NCBI RefSeq assembly: GCF_004337475.1
Contig: NZ_SJZJ01000026.1
Span: 1 to 54,754 of the forward strand
Reading direction: 5' to 3'
Length of the DNA stretch: 54,754 bases
From: Nocardioides jejuensis
Lineage (GTDB): Bacteria > Actinomycetota > Actinomycetes > Propionibacteriales > Nocardioidaceae
The notes under the pieces are model-generated. The model was not told the DNA's origin and did not search any database. It was given only the letters and a program-made list of their open reading frames with translations. Positions within the stretch are counted from its first letter, which is position 1; every line of letters starts with the position of its first letter. A program made the translations under genes and the position numbers. Positions 26,280 through 34,447 of this stretch are shown one piece after another.

Positions 26280-27077
26280 GTGAACAAGACTCAGCTGATC
26301 GACGCGCTGGCTGCGCGCTATGAAGGCAATCGCAAGGCCGCGGCCGCTGCGCTCGATGCGGTGCTCGACACCATCACGCGTGAGGTCGCCCGCGGCGAGA
26401 AGGTCGCGATCACCGGATTCGGCTCGTTCGAGAAGCGGATCAGGCCCGCGCGCATGGTCCGCAACCCGCGCACTGGCGAGCGGATCAAGGCCAAGAAGAC
26501 CGCCATCCCGAAGTTCACCGCGGGCGCGGACCTGAAGGCCGTGATCTCGGGCGCCAAGAAGCTCCCCAAGCTCGAGCTGCCCAAGCTCGGCGGCAAGCCC
26601 GCCGCTGCCGCGAAGGGTGCTGCGACCAAGGCCGCCGCGCCGGCCAAGAAGACCGCCGCTGACGTTGCCAAGAAGGCAGCGCCCGCGAAGAAGGCGACCT
26701 CTGCTGCCACACGCAAGGCGGTCGCCCCGGCCAAGAAGGCTGCGACGACGGCTGCCAAGAAGGCGGCGCCGGCGAAGGCCGCCGCCACCAAGGCTGCGGC
26801 TCCGGCGAAGAAGGCTGCGACCACGGCCGCCAAGAAGGCTGCTCCCGCGACCAAGGCTGCCTCGTCGGCCGCGAAGAAGGCCACTGCGCCTGCCAAGGCG
26901 GCGGCGACCAAGGCCGTGGCTCCCGCCAAGAAGGCCGCGGCGCCCGCGAAGAAGGCGGCCACCAAGGCCGCCGCCCCGGCCAAGAAGGCTGCGACCACGG
27001 CTGCCAAGAAGGCGGCTCCCGCGAAGAAGTCGCCGGCAGCCAAGAAGGCCCCGGCGAAGAAGGCCGCCTCCTCCTGA
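26280..27077 (+). CDS. hupB: HU-type nucleoid protein with long Lys/Ala/Pro tail (HupB)
   Basis: A 265-residue protein. Residues 1-~90 form an HU DNA-bending domain (VNKTQLIDALAARYEGN ... GFGSFEKRIRPARMVRNPRTGERIKAKKT). From about residue 104 to the end it is an unstructured, histone H1-like tail of PAKK and AAKK units. A 17-residue unit beginning APAKKAATTAAKK occurs three times. The two-domain form is the actinobacterial HupB/Hlp type; the tail contacts DNA and is a known acetylation target in mycobacteria. GTG 26280 is chosen by the GGAAGGAA ribosome site and the HU start. The repeated tail is prone to length variation and assembly error. Confidence 0.95.
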   Translation: MNKTQLIDALAARYEGNRKAAAAALDAVLDTITREVARGEKVAITGFGSFEKRIRPARMVRNPRTGERIKAKKTAIPKFTAGADLKAVISGAKKLPKLELPKLGGKPAAAAKGAATKAAAPAKKTAADVAKKAAPAKKATSAATRKAVAPAKKAATTAAKKAAPAKAAATKAAAPAKKAATTAAKKAAPATKAASSAAKKATAPAKAAATKAVAPAKKAAAPAKKAATKAAAPAKKAATTAAKKAAPAKKSPAAKKAPAKKAASS

Positions 27078-27088
27078 TCGACCACAGT

Positions 27089-27121
27089 TGCGGCGCCGTC
27101 CCTCCGCGGGGCGGCGCCGCA
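27089..27121 (+). terminator. GC-rich hairpin after hupB
   Basis: A perfect 10-bp stem pairs 27089-27098 with 27112-27121, with extra C-G pairing inside the loop. No T-run. It lies 11 bases past the hupB stop. Confidence 0.6.
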
Positions 27122-27225
27122 GCGGCGTTTCCGCGTGGGACGTGGGCGCTACGGCAGGCGAGTCGATAGCCTGCTCCCGTTGTGCGTGACGCGGTGTCGC
27201 TGCCGCGAGATGGGTGAGGTGTGAC

Positions 27226-27996
27226 GTGACGCAGCGAAAGTGGCCGCGCAAGCCGGGAGCGGGCTTCCGGGTCGGTGAGGCGATCCTGCTTCCGACGCTG
27301 ACCGCGATGAGCAGTCGGACGTGGATCGACGGCGACAAGATCCCCGCGACCGGTGGCGTCGTGCTCGTCGCCAACCACGTCACCAAGATCGACCCGCTGA
27401 CGATCGCCCACTTCGTGCACCACCACGGCCGGCTGCCGCGGTTCCTCGCCAAGGCGGGCATCTGGGACGTCCCCGGCCTCGGCTGGATCATGCGTGACAC
27501 GGGACAGATCCCGGTGGCCCGCATGTCGGGCGATGCCCACAACGCCTTCGAGGCTGCGGAGCAGGCACTGCGCACGGGGGAGTGCATCGTCGTCTACCCC
27601 GAGGGCACCGTGACGCGCGACCCCGACCTCTGGCCGATGCGCGGCAAGACCGGCGCAGCTCGCATGGCGCTGGCCGCCGGCGTACCCGTCGTACCCGTCG
27701 GGCACTGGGGCGAGCAGGAGATCCTGCCGCCGTACGCCACGCGTCCCCACCTCTTCCCGCGCAAGCGGATCGTCGTCAAGGCCGGCGACCCGGTCGACCT
27801 GGCCGACCTCATGGGTGGCGAGGTGACCGCCGAGAAGGTCGCCGAGGCGACCGACCGGATCATGGCCGCGCTCACCGCAGTTGTCGCGGACCTGCGCGGT
27901 GAGGCGGCACCGGTCGAGCGGTTCGACCCGAAGGCAGCGGGCGTGGCCGAGATCGGCAACCCCAAGAAGCAGAAGCGGAAGAAGGGTCAGGCGTGA
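27226..27996 (+). CDS. 1-acyl-sn-glycerol-3-phosphate acyltransferase (PlsC-like)
   Basis: A 256-residue acyltransferase with the HX4D motif in [10 protein letters not shown], the substrate loop [15 protein letters not shown], and [10 protein letters not shown]. It acylates lysophosphatidate in phospholipid synthesis at the membrane face. A Lys/Gln-rich C-terminus ([10 protein letters not shown]) may aid membrane association. GTG 27226 with GAGG at 6-nt spacing is preferred over GTG 27214. It overlaps gpsA (GTGA), so the two genes link acylation to glycerol-3-phosphate supply. Confidence 0.88.
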   Translation: MTQRKWPRKPGAGFRVGEAILLPTLTAMSSRTWIDGDKIPATGGVVLVANHVTKIDPLTIAHFVHHHGRLPRFLAKAGIWDVPGLGWIMRDTGQIPVARMSGDAHNAFEAAEQALRTGECIVVYPEGTVTRDPDLWPMRGKTGAARMALAAGVPVVPVGHWGEQEILPPYATRPHLFPRKRIVVKAGDPVDLADLMGGEVTAEKVAEATDRIMAALTAVVADLRGEAAPVERFDPKAAGVAEIGNPKKQKRKKGQA

Positions 27997-28994
27997 GCAA
28001 GATCGCCGTGTTCGGTGCGGGCTCGTGGGGCACCGCTTTCTCGATGGTGCTCGCCGACGGCGGCAACGACGTCACGATCTGGGGCCGCCGCGAGGAGGTC
28101 TGCCAGACCATCAACGAGCGCCGGGAGAACACCGACTACCTGCCCGGCATCGAGCTGCCGCCGACCATCTCGGCGACGCACGACGCCGAGCGGGCGCTGT
28201 CGGGCGCCGACGTCGTCGTCCTCGCGACCCCGAGCCAGTCGCTCCGCGAGAACCTCGCCGAGTGGGCGCCGTACATCCCGAACAAGGCCGTCATGGTCTC
28301 GCTGATGAAGGGCGTCGAGCTCGGCACCCTCAAGCGCATGAGCGAGGTCATCGCCGAGGTCACCGACGCCGGTCCCGACCGGATCGCCGTCGTCAGCGGC
28401 CCCAACCTGGCCAAGGAGATCGCCCGCCGCGAGCCCGCCGCCTCCGTCGTCGCGTGTGCCGACGAAGAGGTCGCCAAGATGCTCCAGGCGCAGTGCCACT
28501 CGCCGTCGTTCCGGCCGTACACCTCGGTGGACGTCCTCGGCTGCGAGCTCGGCGGCGCCTACAAGAACGTCGTCGCCCTCAGCGTCGGCATGGCGGTCGG
28601 CCTCGGCTTCGGCGACAACACCACCGCATCCGTGATCACCCGTGGCCTCGCCGAGACCGCTCGCCTGGCGATGGCGCTCGGGGCGAACCCGCTGACGCTG
28701 ATGGGCCTCGCGGGCCTCGGCGACCTCGTCGCCACCTGCTCGTCGCCGCTGTCGCGCAACCGCACGTTCGGCGAGAAGCTCGGTCAGGGCATGACCACCG
28801 AGGACATCTACGCCTCCACGCGCCAGGTCGCCGAGGGCGCGAAGTCGTGCTCGTCGCTGCTCGCGCTCGCCGAGCGCACCGGTGTCGACGCCCCGATCGC
28901 GGAGCACGTCAACGCCGTCGTCGCGGGCCAGATGACCGCCACCGACATGATGGAGTCGTTCATCGGCCGCGACACCAAGGCTGAGACCGACTGA
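27993..28994 (+). CDS. gpsA: NAD(P)-dependent glycerol-3-phosphate dehydrogenase
   Basis: A 333-residue enzyme reducing dihydroxyacetone phosphate to sn-glycerol-3-phosphate for phospholipids. The Rossmann loop GAGSWGTA is at residues ~8-15, followed by [10 protein letters not shown], the catalytic lysine in GAYKNVVAL, and [20 protein letters not shown] 27993 overlaps the upstream stop, so it is coupled to the PlsC-like gene. Confidence 0.95.
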   Translation: MSKIAVFGAGSWGTAFSMVLADGGNDVTIWGRREEVCQTINERRENTDYLPGIELPPTISATHDAERALSGADVVVLATPSQSLRENLAEWAPYIPNKAVMVSLMKGVELGTLKRMSEVIAEVTDAGPDRIAVVSGPNLAKEIARREPAASVVACADEEVAKMLQAQCHSPSFRPYTSVDVLGCELGGAYKNVVALSVGMAVGLGFGDNTTASVITRGLAETARLAMALGANPLTLMGLAGLGDLVATCSSPLSRNRTFGEKLGQGMTTEDIYASTRQVAEGAKSCSSLLALAERTGVDAPIAEHVNAVVAGQMTATDMMESFIGRDTKAETD

Positions 28995-29080
28995 GCGAGG
29001 GCGCGAGTCGAGCTTGCTCGATCTCGTGTCCCGAGCGAGGGAGGTGCAGGAGCGCAGCGAGTGCTGACCGACTGAGCGAG
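28985..29080 (+). repeat. 15-bp direct repeat spanning the gpsA stop codon
   Basis: GACCGACTGAGCGAG occurs at 28985-28999 (covering the gpsA TGA) and again at 29066-29080. Between them is a region rich in GAGCGAG/CGAGC motifs, including a hairpin TCGAGC-TT-GCTCGA (29008-29021). It may be a remnant duplication of the gene end or part of a dispersed extragenic repeat. Confidence 0.55.
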
Positions 29081-29112
29081 CGGTCCGGCCCGACTGGGCA
29101 CGGGCGTAGCGG

Positions 29113-29144
29113 CACTCTGCGCACGTCATTGCGTGCGCAGAGTG
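29113..29144. terminator. hairpin terminator between gpsA and the trans-sulfuration gene
   Basis: A perfect 13-bp stem pairs 29113-29125 with 29132-29144 around loop TCATTG. It is positioned for two convergent genes. Confidence 0.8.
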
Positions 29145-29182
29145 ACACCAACTGGTTGTCCAGTCGCTCGGCCGCGCCGACC

Positions 29183-30298
29183 TCAGCCGACGAGCGTGTC
29201 GAGGGCGATCCGCAGGTCGTCCCACAGGTCGTCGACGTGCTCGACGCCGACGCTCATCCGCACGAGGTCCTCGGGGATCGTCTGCGACTCGGTCTTCCAG
29301 CGGCGCCGGCGCTCGAACGTCGACTCCACGCCGCCCAGCGACGTCGCGTGGACCCAGATCTTCGTCTTGTGGACGAGGAGATCGGCCGCGAGTGCCCCCT
29401 GGGTGAACTCGACACCCACCACCGCACCGAAGCCCGGGTAGCGGACCGTCGCGATCGCCGGGTGCTCGCCGAGGCGGCGTACGAGCTCGCGGGCGTTGTC
29501 CTGGGCGCGCTCGACGCGGAGGTGCAGGGTGCGCAGGCCACGCAGCGCCAGCCACGCCTCCATCGGACCGGGTACGGCGCCCGTGAGGTCGCGTCGCTTC
29601 TTGAGTACGTCGAACAGCTGCTCGTCGCGGGTGATGAGCGCACCCATCAGCACGTCGCTGTGGCCGGAGATGTACTTCGTGGCCGAGTGGAGAACGAGAT
29701 CCACGTCGTCAGCGAGAGGCTGCTGGAGCAGGGGAGTGGCGAAGGTGTTGTCGACGACCACGTAGGCGCCCGCCGCGTGCGCGGCGCGGGTGATCGCCGG
29801 GATGTCGGCCACCTCGAGGGCCGGGTTGGTCGGCGACTCGAGCCAGACCAGGGCGGCGTCCTCGCACGCAGCGATGACGGCCGCGGTGTCCTCGATGTCG
29901 ACGAGCACCCCGGTCAGCCGGCCACGGGCCTCGAGGTCGGCGAGCTGCATGATGCTGCCCTGGTACGAGTGGCGGGGCATGACGACCTTCGCGCCCTGGC
30001 CGACCAGGTCGAGCACGCAGGCGACCGCGGCCAGTCCGCTCGCGAACGACAGGCACCGACCGCCCTCGAGGGCCCCCAGTGCCTCCTCGAACGCCGTCCA
30101 CGTGGGGTTGCCGTACCGGCCGTACTCGGTGTCGCCGCCCGCGACGTAGACAGAGGCCAGCGTGACCGGCGTGTTGAACGGTGCATCGGGCGTCCGCTCG
30201 GGGCGCCCGGCGTGGACCGCGACGGTCGCCGGACGGCGTACGGGCTGACCGTCAGGCGAGGTGGAGGAACCGGACACGACGGGGGACTGGTCAGTCAT
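29183..30298 (-). CDS. Cys/Met metabolism PLP-dependent enzyme (cystathionine synthase/lyase family)
   Basis: A 371-residue fold-type I PLP enzyme. It shows YGRYGNPTW, SFASGLAAV, the ESPTNPALEVADI loop, the PLP lysine in LHSATKYISGHSDVLMG, and a C-terminal MSVGVEHVDDLWDDL. The family holds cystathionine gamma-synthase, gamma/beta-lyase and O-acetylhomoserine sulfhydrylase; substrate choice cannot be made by eye. It is divergent from pyrE over only 29 bp. TAGGCT on the minus strand sits exactly 7 nt before ATG 30298, suggesting leaderless transcription. Confidence 0.88.
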   Translation of the reverse strand: MTDQSPVVSGSSTSPDGQPVRRPATVAVHAGRPERTPDAPFNTPVTLASVYVAGGDTEYGRYGNPTWTAFEEALGALEGGRCLSFASGLAAVACVLDLVGQGAKVVMPRHSYQGSIMQLADLEARGRLTGVLVDIEDTAAVIAACEDAALVWLESPTNPALEVADIPAITRAAHAAGAYVVVDNTFATPLLQQPLADDVDLVLHSATKYISGHSDVLMGALITRDEQLFDVLKKRRDLTGAVPGPMEAWLALRGLRTLHLRVERAQDNARELVRRLGEHPAIATVRYPGFGAVVGVEFTQGALAADLLVHKTKIWVHATSLGGVESTFERRRRWKTESQTIPEDLVRMSVGVEHVDDLWDDLRIALDTLVG

Positions 30299-30305
30299 GG
30301 GGACC

Positions 30306-30320
30306 AGCCTAGGGAATACT
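30306..30320. promoter_or_regulatory. back-to-back -10 boxes of the divergent PLP-enzyme and pyrE genes
   Basis: Minus-strand TAGGCT (30311-30306) is 7 nt before ATG 30298. Plus-strand AATACT (30315-30320) is 7 nt before GTG 30328. Only three bases separate the two boxes. Each promoter's upstream contacts would fall on the other gene's first codons. Confidence 0.5.
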
Positions 30321-30327
30321 CGGGCGC

Positions 30328-30870
30328 GTGAATGACGAGACTCTCACCCAGCTTGCCGCCGACATCGACGCCACCTGCCGCCTGCGCGGCGAGTTCGTCC
30401 TGCGCTCCGGGCAGGTCTCCGACACATACTTCGACAAGTACCTCTTCGAGGCGCAGCCGGCGCTGCTCGAGCGTGTTGCGCAGCAGATGGTCGACCTGCT
30501 CCCGGAGGGCACCGAGCTGCTCGGCGGCCTCGAGATGGGCGGCATCCCGATCGCGACGATGGTGAGCGCGAAGACGGGCATCCCGGTGATCTTCATCCGC
30601 AAGAAGGCCAAGGAGTACGGCACCGCCAAGCTCGCCGAGGGCCCGGCCTTCGACGGCAAGCGCGTCACGCTGATCGAGGACGTCATCACCTCCGGCGGCG
30701 CCGTGCGCGACGCCGTCAACGTGCTTCGTCCCGCCGGTGCGATCATCGACACGGTCGTCTGCGCGATCGACCGCAGCCCCGAGGGCAACCCTCTCGACGA
30801 CGTCGCTCTCGAGATCCGTCCGGTGCTGACCCGCGCCGACCTCGACGCTGCCGCGGGGGCCCGAGGATGA
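30328..30870 (+). CDS. pyrE: orotate phosphoribosyltransferase
   Basis: A 180-residue type I phosphoribosyltransferase joining orotate to PRPP to give OMP in pyrimidine synthesis. The PRPP loop is VTLIEDVITSGGAVRDAV, with GGLEMGGIPIATMVS and the FIRKKAKEYGT lysine loop upstream. GTG 30328 has AATACT 7 nt before it and no ribosome site. Its stop overlaps the ATG of ddl (ATGA), coupling the two genes. Confidence 0.92.
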   Translation: MNDETLTQLAADIDATCRLRGEFVLRSGQVSDTYFDKYLFEAQPALLERVAQQMVDLLPEGTELLGGLEMGGIPIATMVSAKTGIPVIFIRKKAKEYGTAKLAEGPAFDGKRVTLIEDVITSGGAVRDAVNVLRPAGAIIDTVVCAIDRSPEGNPLDDVALEIRPVLTRADLDAAAGARG

Positions 30871-31988
30871 ACGCCGGCGACCAGTCGGGCAAGCCCCGCA
30901 TCGTCGTCCTCTTCGGCGGTCGTTCCACCGAGCACGGCATCTCGTGCGTCACCGGCGGCAGCGTCCTCGCCGCCGTCGACACCACGAAGTACGACGTCGT
31001 CCCCGTCGGCATCACGCAGGACGGCCAGTGGGTGCTGGAGTCCGGCGACCTCGACCGGCTGAAGATCAAGGACCGCCAGACCCCGACCGTCGACGGCTCC
31101 CGTCCGCCCGTGACCCTGACCCAGGTCGAGGACGGCTCCGAGCTCGTGGTCCACGAGGCCACCGGCCCGCGAAGCCTCGGGCACGTCGACGCGGTCTTCC
31201 CGCTGCTGCACGGTCCGTGGGGCGAGGACGGCACGCTCCAGGGCCAGCTCGAGATGGCCGGCGTCCGCTACGTCGGCGCCGGCGTCCTGGCGTCCGCGGT
31301 GAGCATGGACAAGGGCTTCATGAAGGTGGCGCTGGCTGCTGCCGGCGTTCCGGTCATGCCGTCCATCGTCGTCACCGCCCGCGAGTGGGCGCGCGACGCG
31401 GCGGAGTGCCGCGCGCGCTCCGAGGAGCTCGGCTACCCGCTCTTCGTGAAGCCGGCCCGCGGTGGGTCCAGCATCGGCATCTCCAAGGTGCACGACGCTT
31501 CGGAGCTCGACGCTGCGATCGCGACCGCGATGGAGCACGACCCGCGCGTGCTGGTCGAGGGCTTCGCTGCCGGCGTTCGCGAGATCGAGTGCGGCGTCCT
31601 CCAGCTGCCCGACGGCGAGCTGCGCACGTCGCTGCCGGCCGAGATCCGCATCGGCGGCGACCACGAGTTCTACGACTTCGAGGCGAAGTACCTGCCCGGC
31701 GAGCACACCGAGATCGACTGCCCGGCGAAGGTCGACGACGACCTCCTCGCCCGGATGCAGGAGCTCGCGGCGGTCACCTTCGACGCCGTCGCCTGCGAGG
31801 GGCTCGCGCGCGTGGACTTCTTCGCGTTCCCGGACGGCTCGCTCGTCGTCAACGAGCTGAACACGATGCCCGGGTTCACGCCGAGCTCGATGTACCCGCA
31901 GATGTGGGGTGCGTCCGGCATCGACTACACCGAGCTGGTCGACCTGCTGATCCAGCAGGCGCTCAGCCGCGGCACCGACCTGCGCTGA
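30867..31988 (+). CDS. ddl: D-alanine--D-alanine ligase
   Basis: A 373-residue ATP-grasp ligase making the D-Ala-D-Ala end of peptidoglycan precursors. The N-terminus VVLFGGRSTEHGISCVTGG, FPLLHGPWGEDGTLQG, KPARGGSSIGISKV, and the Mg-binding NELNTMPGFTPSSMYPQMW are all intact. It follows pyrE with a 4-base overlap and ends 4 bases before a convergent lipoprotein gene. Confidence 0.95.
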   Translation: MNAGDQSGKPRIVVLFGGRSTEHGISCVTGGSVLAAVDTTKYDVVPVGITQDGQWVLESGDLDRLKIKDRQTPTVDGSRPPVTLTQVEDGSELVVHEATGPRSLGHVDAVFPLLHGPWGEDGTLQGQLEMAGVRYVGAGVLASAVSMDKGFMKVALAAAGVPVMPSIVVTAREWARDAAECRARSEELGYPLFVKPARGGSSIGISKVHDASELDAAIATAMEHDPRVLVEGFAAGVREIECGVLQLPDGELRTSLPAEIRIGGDHEFYDFEAKYLPGEHTEIDCPAKVDDDLLARMQELAAVTFDAVACEGLARVDFFAFPDGSLVVNELNTMPGFTPSSMYPQMWGASGIDYTELVDLLIQQALSRGTDLR

Positions 31989-31992
31989 GGCG

Positions 31993-32484
31993 TCAGACGC
32001 AGCGTTCGGCCTGCGGGATCGCCTTCTTCACGAGTCCGGCGATGGTCGACAGCGCGTCACCGGCGAACGCCGCGTCGCGGCGGTGCTCCGCGGGGATGTC
32101 CACCTCGACGACCGGGTCGCGCCCGATCGTGTAGATCGTCAGGTCCTCCGAGAGGTCGCCGAACTGGTCGGTCGGGACGTACCACCCGACACCGTTGACC
32201 TCCTCGCACGGGGCGCCCGGCTGGAAGTCGGCGGGCATGGCGACTCCGCAGGTCAGCACGACGGCCGGATCGCCCCAGGCATGGCCGAGCGCAGTACGCG
32301 GCACGACGGCGCGCGTGACCAGGCTCTCGAGGGTGGCCGGCAGCTCGCGCACGAGTCGCTGGCAGGTGCTGCGCTCCGTGGCGTCGACCTTCGGGGTGGC
32401 GATCTCGATGCTGGCGGCGCCGCAGCCGGTCAGCAGGACGGCGACGACGGGCAGCACGAGGAGGCGCGGGGACATGGCCCGCAT
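31993..32484 (-). CDS. DUF3515 lipoprotein
   Basis: A 163-residue protein with a signal peptide and lipobox VLLTGC, so predicted to be lipid-anchored outside the membrane. The mature part has the DUF3515 pattern of conserved cysteines and TCQRLVRELPATLESL ... WGDPAVVLTCGV ... GVGWYVP. Function unknown; the position between ddl and thiL is conserved in actinobacteria. Confidence 0.8.
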   Translation of the reverse strand: MRAMSPRLLVLPVVAVLLTGCGAASIEIATPKVDATERSTCQRLVRELPATLESLVTRAVVPRTALGHAWGDPAVVLTCGVAMPADFQPGAPCEEVNGVGWYVPTDQFGDLSEDLTIYTIGRDPVVEVDIPAEHRRDAAFAGDALSTIAGLVKKAIPQAERCV

Positions 32485-32502
32485 CCTCCCACCGCCCCCC
32501 GG

Positions 32503-32739
32503 TCAGAGACGTACGACGGGGCAGGCGAGCGTCCGCGTGATGCCGTCGAGCGCCTGGATCTTCGCCACGACGTCGGTGCCCAGGGCGTCGACGCTGCGGG
32601 CCTCGGCGCGGACGATCACGTCGTACGGACCGTTGACGTCGTCGGCCGAGACCACCCCCGGAACGGCCGTCAGCGCGTGCGTCACCTCCGCGGCGTGACC
32701 AACGTCGGTCTGGATCAGGATGTAGGCGTGGACGGTCAT
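32503..32739 (-). CDS. stand-alone Lrp/AsnC ligand-binding domain protein
   Basis: A 78-residue protein made only of the RAM/AsnC effector domain (MTVHAYILIQTDVGHAAEVTHAL, VVSADDVNGPYDVIVRAEA). It lacks the DNA-binding helix-turn-helix. Such proteins form multimers and may bind amino acids or modify full-length Lrp proteins. ATG 32739 with GGGAGG upstream; the longer open frame upstream is not conserved. Confidence 0.82.
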   Translation of the reverse strand: MTVHAYILIQTDVGHAAEVTHALTAVPGVVSADDVNGPYDVIVRAEARSVDALGTDVVAKIQALDGITRTLACPVVRL

Positions 32740-32851
32740 CTCGGCCTCCCGTGTCGCGGACCGCAAGCGTTGCGGTGGACTACTCAACGTACTCCGATCG
32801 CGGCGCGTGTCGACCCCCTCGCGGTCACCGGGTGACTGATGGGATGGGGCC

Positions 32852-33835
32852 ATGGCCGCCGTACCTCCCGGAGCACCCTTCCCCCCGAGCGCCACGCTCG
32901 CCGACATCGGCGAGTTCCCGCTGATCGATGCGCTGACCGCGCTCTTCGACACCGCGGAGCACGTGCTCGTCGGGCCCGGCGACGACGCCGCCGTCCTGCG
33001 GATCCGCAACGGCCACCTCGTGGTCTCGACCGACCTGATGGTCGAGGGGCGCCACTTCCGCCGTGACTGGGTCCCGGCCGAGGACGTCGGTGCCCGTGCC
33101 GCCGCGCAGAACCTCTCCGACATCAACGCGATGGGCGGCACCGCCACCTCGGTCACCCTCGGCATCGCTGCCCCGGCCGACCTGCCGGTGGCGTGGGTGC
33201 TCGACTTCGCTCGCGGTTTCGCCGCCGAGTGCGCGAAGGTCGGCGCCGTCGTCGTCGGCGGTGACGTCACGCGCTCCGAAACGCTCGTCCTCGCGGTCAC
33301 GGTCATGGGCGGTTGCACGGTCTCGCCGGTGCTCCGCTCGGGTGCGCAGCCGGGCGACGTGGTCGCGCTCTGCGGACGCCAGGGCTGGGCCGCAGGTGGC
33401 CTCGCCGTCCTCGGTCGCGGATTCCGCTCGCCCCGCGTGCTCGTGGAGGCCTACCGCCGCGCCGACCCGCCGTACGCCGCCGGGCAGGTCGCCGCCGACG
33501 CCGGCGCCACCGCGATGATCGACGTCTCCGACGGCCTGGTCGCCGACGCGGGCCACATCGCCACCGCATCCGGTGTCGTCATCGACATCCGCAGTGATGC
33601 GTTCGAGATCCCCGAGCCGCTCCACGCGATCGGGTCGGCGCTCGGCGCCGACCCGATGCAGTTCATCCTGGGCGGGGGAGACGACCACCCGCTCCTGGCG
33701 TCCTTCGGCTCAGCTGCCGACGTGCCGAAGGGCTGGACCGTCATCGGCTCGGTGCGTGCGGCCGACGACGACGGAGCGCGTGTGCTGGTCGACGGGGCGC
33801 CGTACGCCGGTCCGGCGGGCTGGACGCACTTCTAG
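32852..33835 (+). CDS. thiL: thiamine-monophosphate kinase
   Basis: A 327-residue PurM/AIR-synthase-fold kinase phosphorylating thiamine monophosphate to TPP. It has GPGDDAAVLRI, STDLMVEGRHFRRDW, NLSDINAMGG, VVGGDVTRSE and IDVSDGLVADAGHIA. No TPP riboswitch is seen upstream. ATG 32852 gives the normal N-terminus. Confidence 0.93.
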   Translation: MAAVPPGAPFPPSATLADIGEFPLIDALTALFDTAEHVLVGPGDDAAVLRIRNGHLVVSTDLMVEGRHFRRDWVPAEDVGARAAAQNLSDINAMGGTATSVTLGIAAPADLPVAWVLDFARGFAAECAKVGAVVVGGDVTRSETLVLAVTVMGGCTVSPVLRSGAQPGDVVALCGRQGWAAGGLAVLGRGFRSPRVLVEAYRRADPPYAAGQVAADAGATAMIDVSDGLVADAGHIATASGVVIDIRSDAFEIPEPLHAIGSALGADPMQFILGGGDDHPLLASFGSAADVPKGWTVIGSVRAADDDGARVLVDGAPYAGPAGWTHF

Positions 33836-33838
33836 CTC

Positions 33839-33939
33839 GCCGAGACGAGGCTTGTGCCGCGCCGAGACGAGGCTTGTGCGACGCCGAGACGGGGCTTGTG
33901 CTCCTCCGCTTCGCTCCTCCGCACAAGCCCCGTCTCGGC
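33839..33939. repeat. three 22-bp-spaced direct repeats ending in a 19-bp perfect inverted repeat
   Basis: A 19-base unit starting GCCGAGACGAGGCTTGTGC occurs at 33839-33857 and 33861-33879, and as a one-base variant at 33883-33901, each offset by 22. The third copy pairs perfectly with 33921-33939 (19/19) around a 19-base loop rich in CTCC. It lies between thiL and the rpmB terminator. It resembles a REP/BIME-type extragenic element, but the family is not identified. Confidence 0.75.
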
Positions 33940-33968
33940 TCAGGCGCTGACGTGTCCTGACCACCGGC

Positions 33969-34029
33969 GATCAAATGACGAAGGCCCCGCCGAGCGCGGT
34001 GCGCTCAGCGGGGCCTTCGTCATTTGATC
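33969..34029. terminator. very long hairpin terminator overlapping the rpmB stop
   Basis: 22 of 22 bases pair between 33969-33990 and 34008-34029. The loop adds an inner GAGCGC/GCGCTC stem. The right arm covers most of the rpmB stop codon (34028-34030), and reading leftwards the stem ends in TTTGATC-type AT-rich sequence. It serves rpmB and perhaps thiL. Confidence 0.8.
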
Positions 34030-34213
34030 AGCGAGTGACCTTGCCAGCCTTCAGGCAGCCGGTGCACACGTTGAGGCGCTTCGGGGCACCGTTGACGGTG
34101 GCGCGAACGCGCTGGATGTTCGGGTTGAAGCGACGCTTCGTGATCTTGCGCGACCACGGACGGTTGTTGCCGAAGCCGGGCTTCTTGGCGCAGATGTCGC
34201 AGACGGCAGCCAC
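34028..34213 (-). CDS. rpmB: 50S ribosomal protein bL28
   Basis: A 61-residue ribosomal protein, VAAVCDICAKKPGFGNN ... RFNPNIQRVRA ... LNVCTGCLKAGKV. Two CxxC pairs (CDIC, CTGC) make it the zinc-binding (C+) form, as opposed to the zinc-free paralogue many actinobacteria make under Zur control. GTG 34213 with AGGAG upstream. A -10-like TACCCT is on the minus strand (34317-34312). Confidence 0.95.
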   Translation of the reverse strand: MAAVCDICAKKPGFGNNRPWSRKITKRRFNPNIQRVRATVNGAPKRLNVCTGCLKAGKVTR

Positions 34214-34311
34214 GGGTAACTCCTGAGGATCGAATTGGAACGAGGTCTTCGAGTCCCACGGACAGCCACACGACCACACAGTCAGGGGCGTCGGCACGGG
34301 ACAACCGCACA

Positions 34312-34317
34312 AGGGTA
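34312..34317 (-). promoter_or_regulatory. candidate rpmB -10 box
   Basis: TACCCT on the minus strand implies a ~90-nt leader before rpmB. No clear -35. The remaining 234-bp rpmB/DAK gap also holds TAGCCT (34377-34382), a plausible -10 for the plus-strand gene, and nothing else recognisable. Confidence 0.35.
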
Positions 34318-34447
34318 AGCGAAAGCGCGCCGCGCACGCGAATCGGCCGCTGCTCCCGTGTGTGGGTGGCAGCCACTAGCCTGTGCGCTGCAACCGTACG
34401 CCGACCGGTAGGCGTGGTGCAGGTCACGAGCGCGAGAGGCGGTGGAG

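Noticed and set aside
26617..27060. Regularly repeated DNA inside hupB as a CRISPR or satellite array
   Set aside because: The repeats are in frame, encode PAKK/AAKK units, and have no unique spacers.
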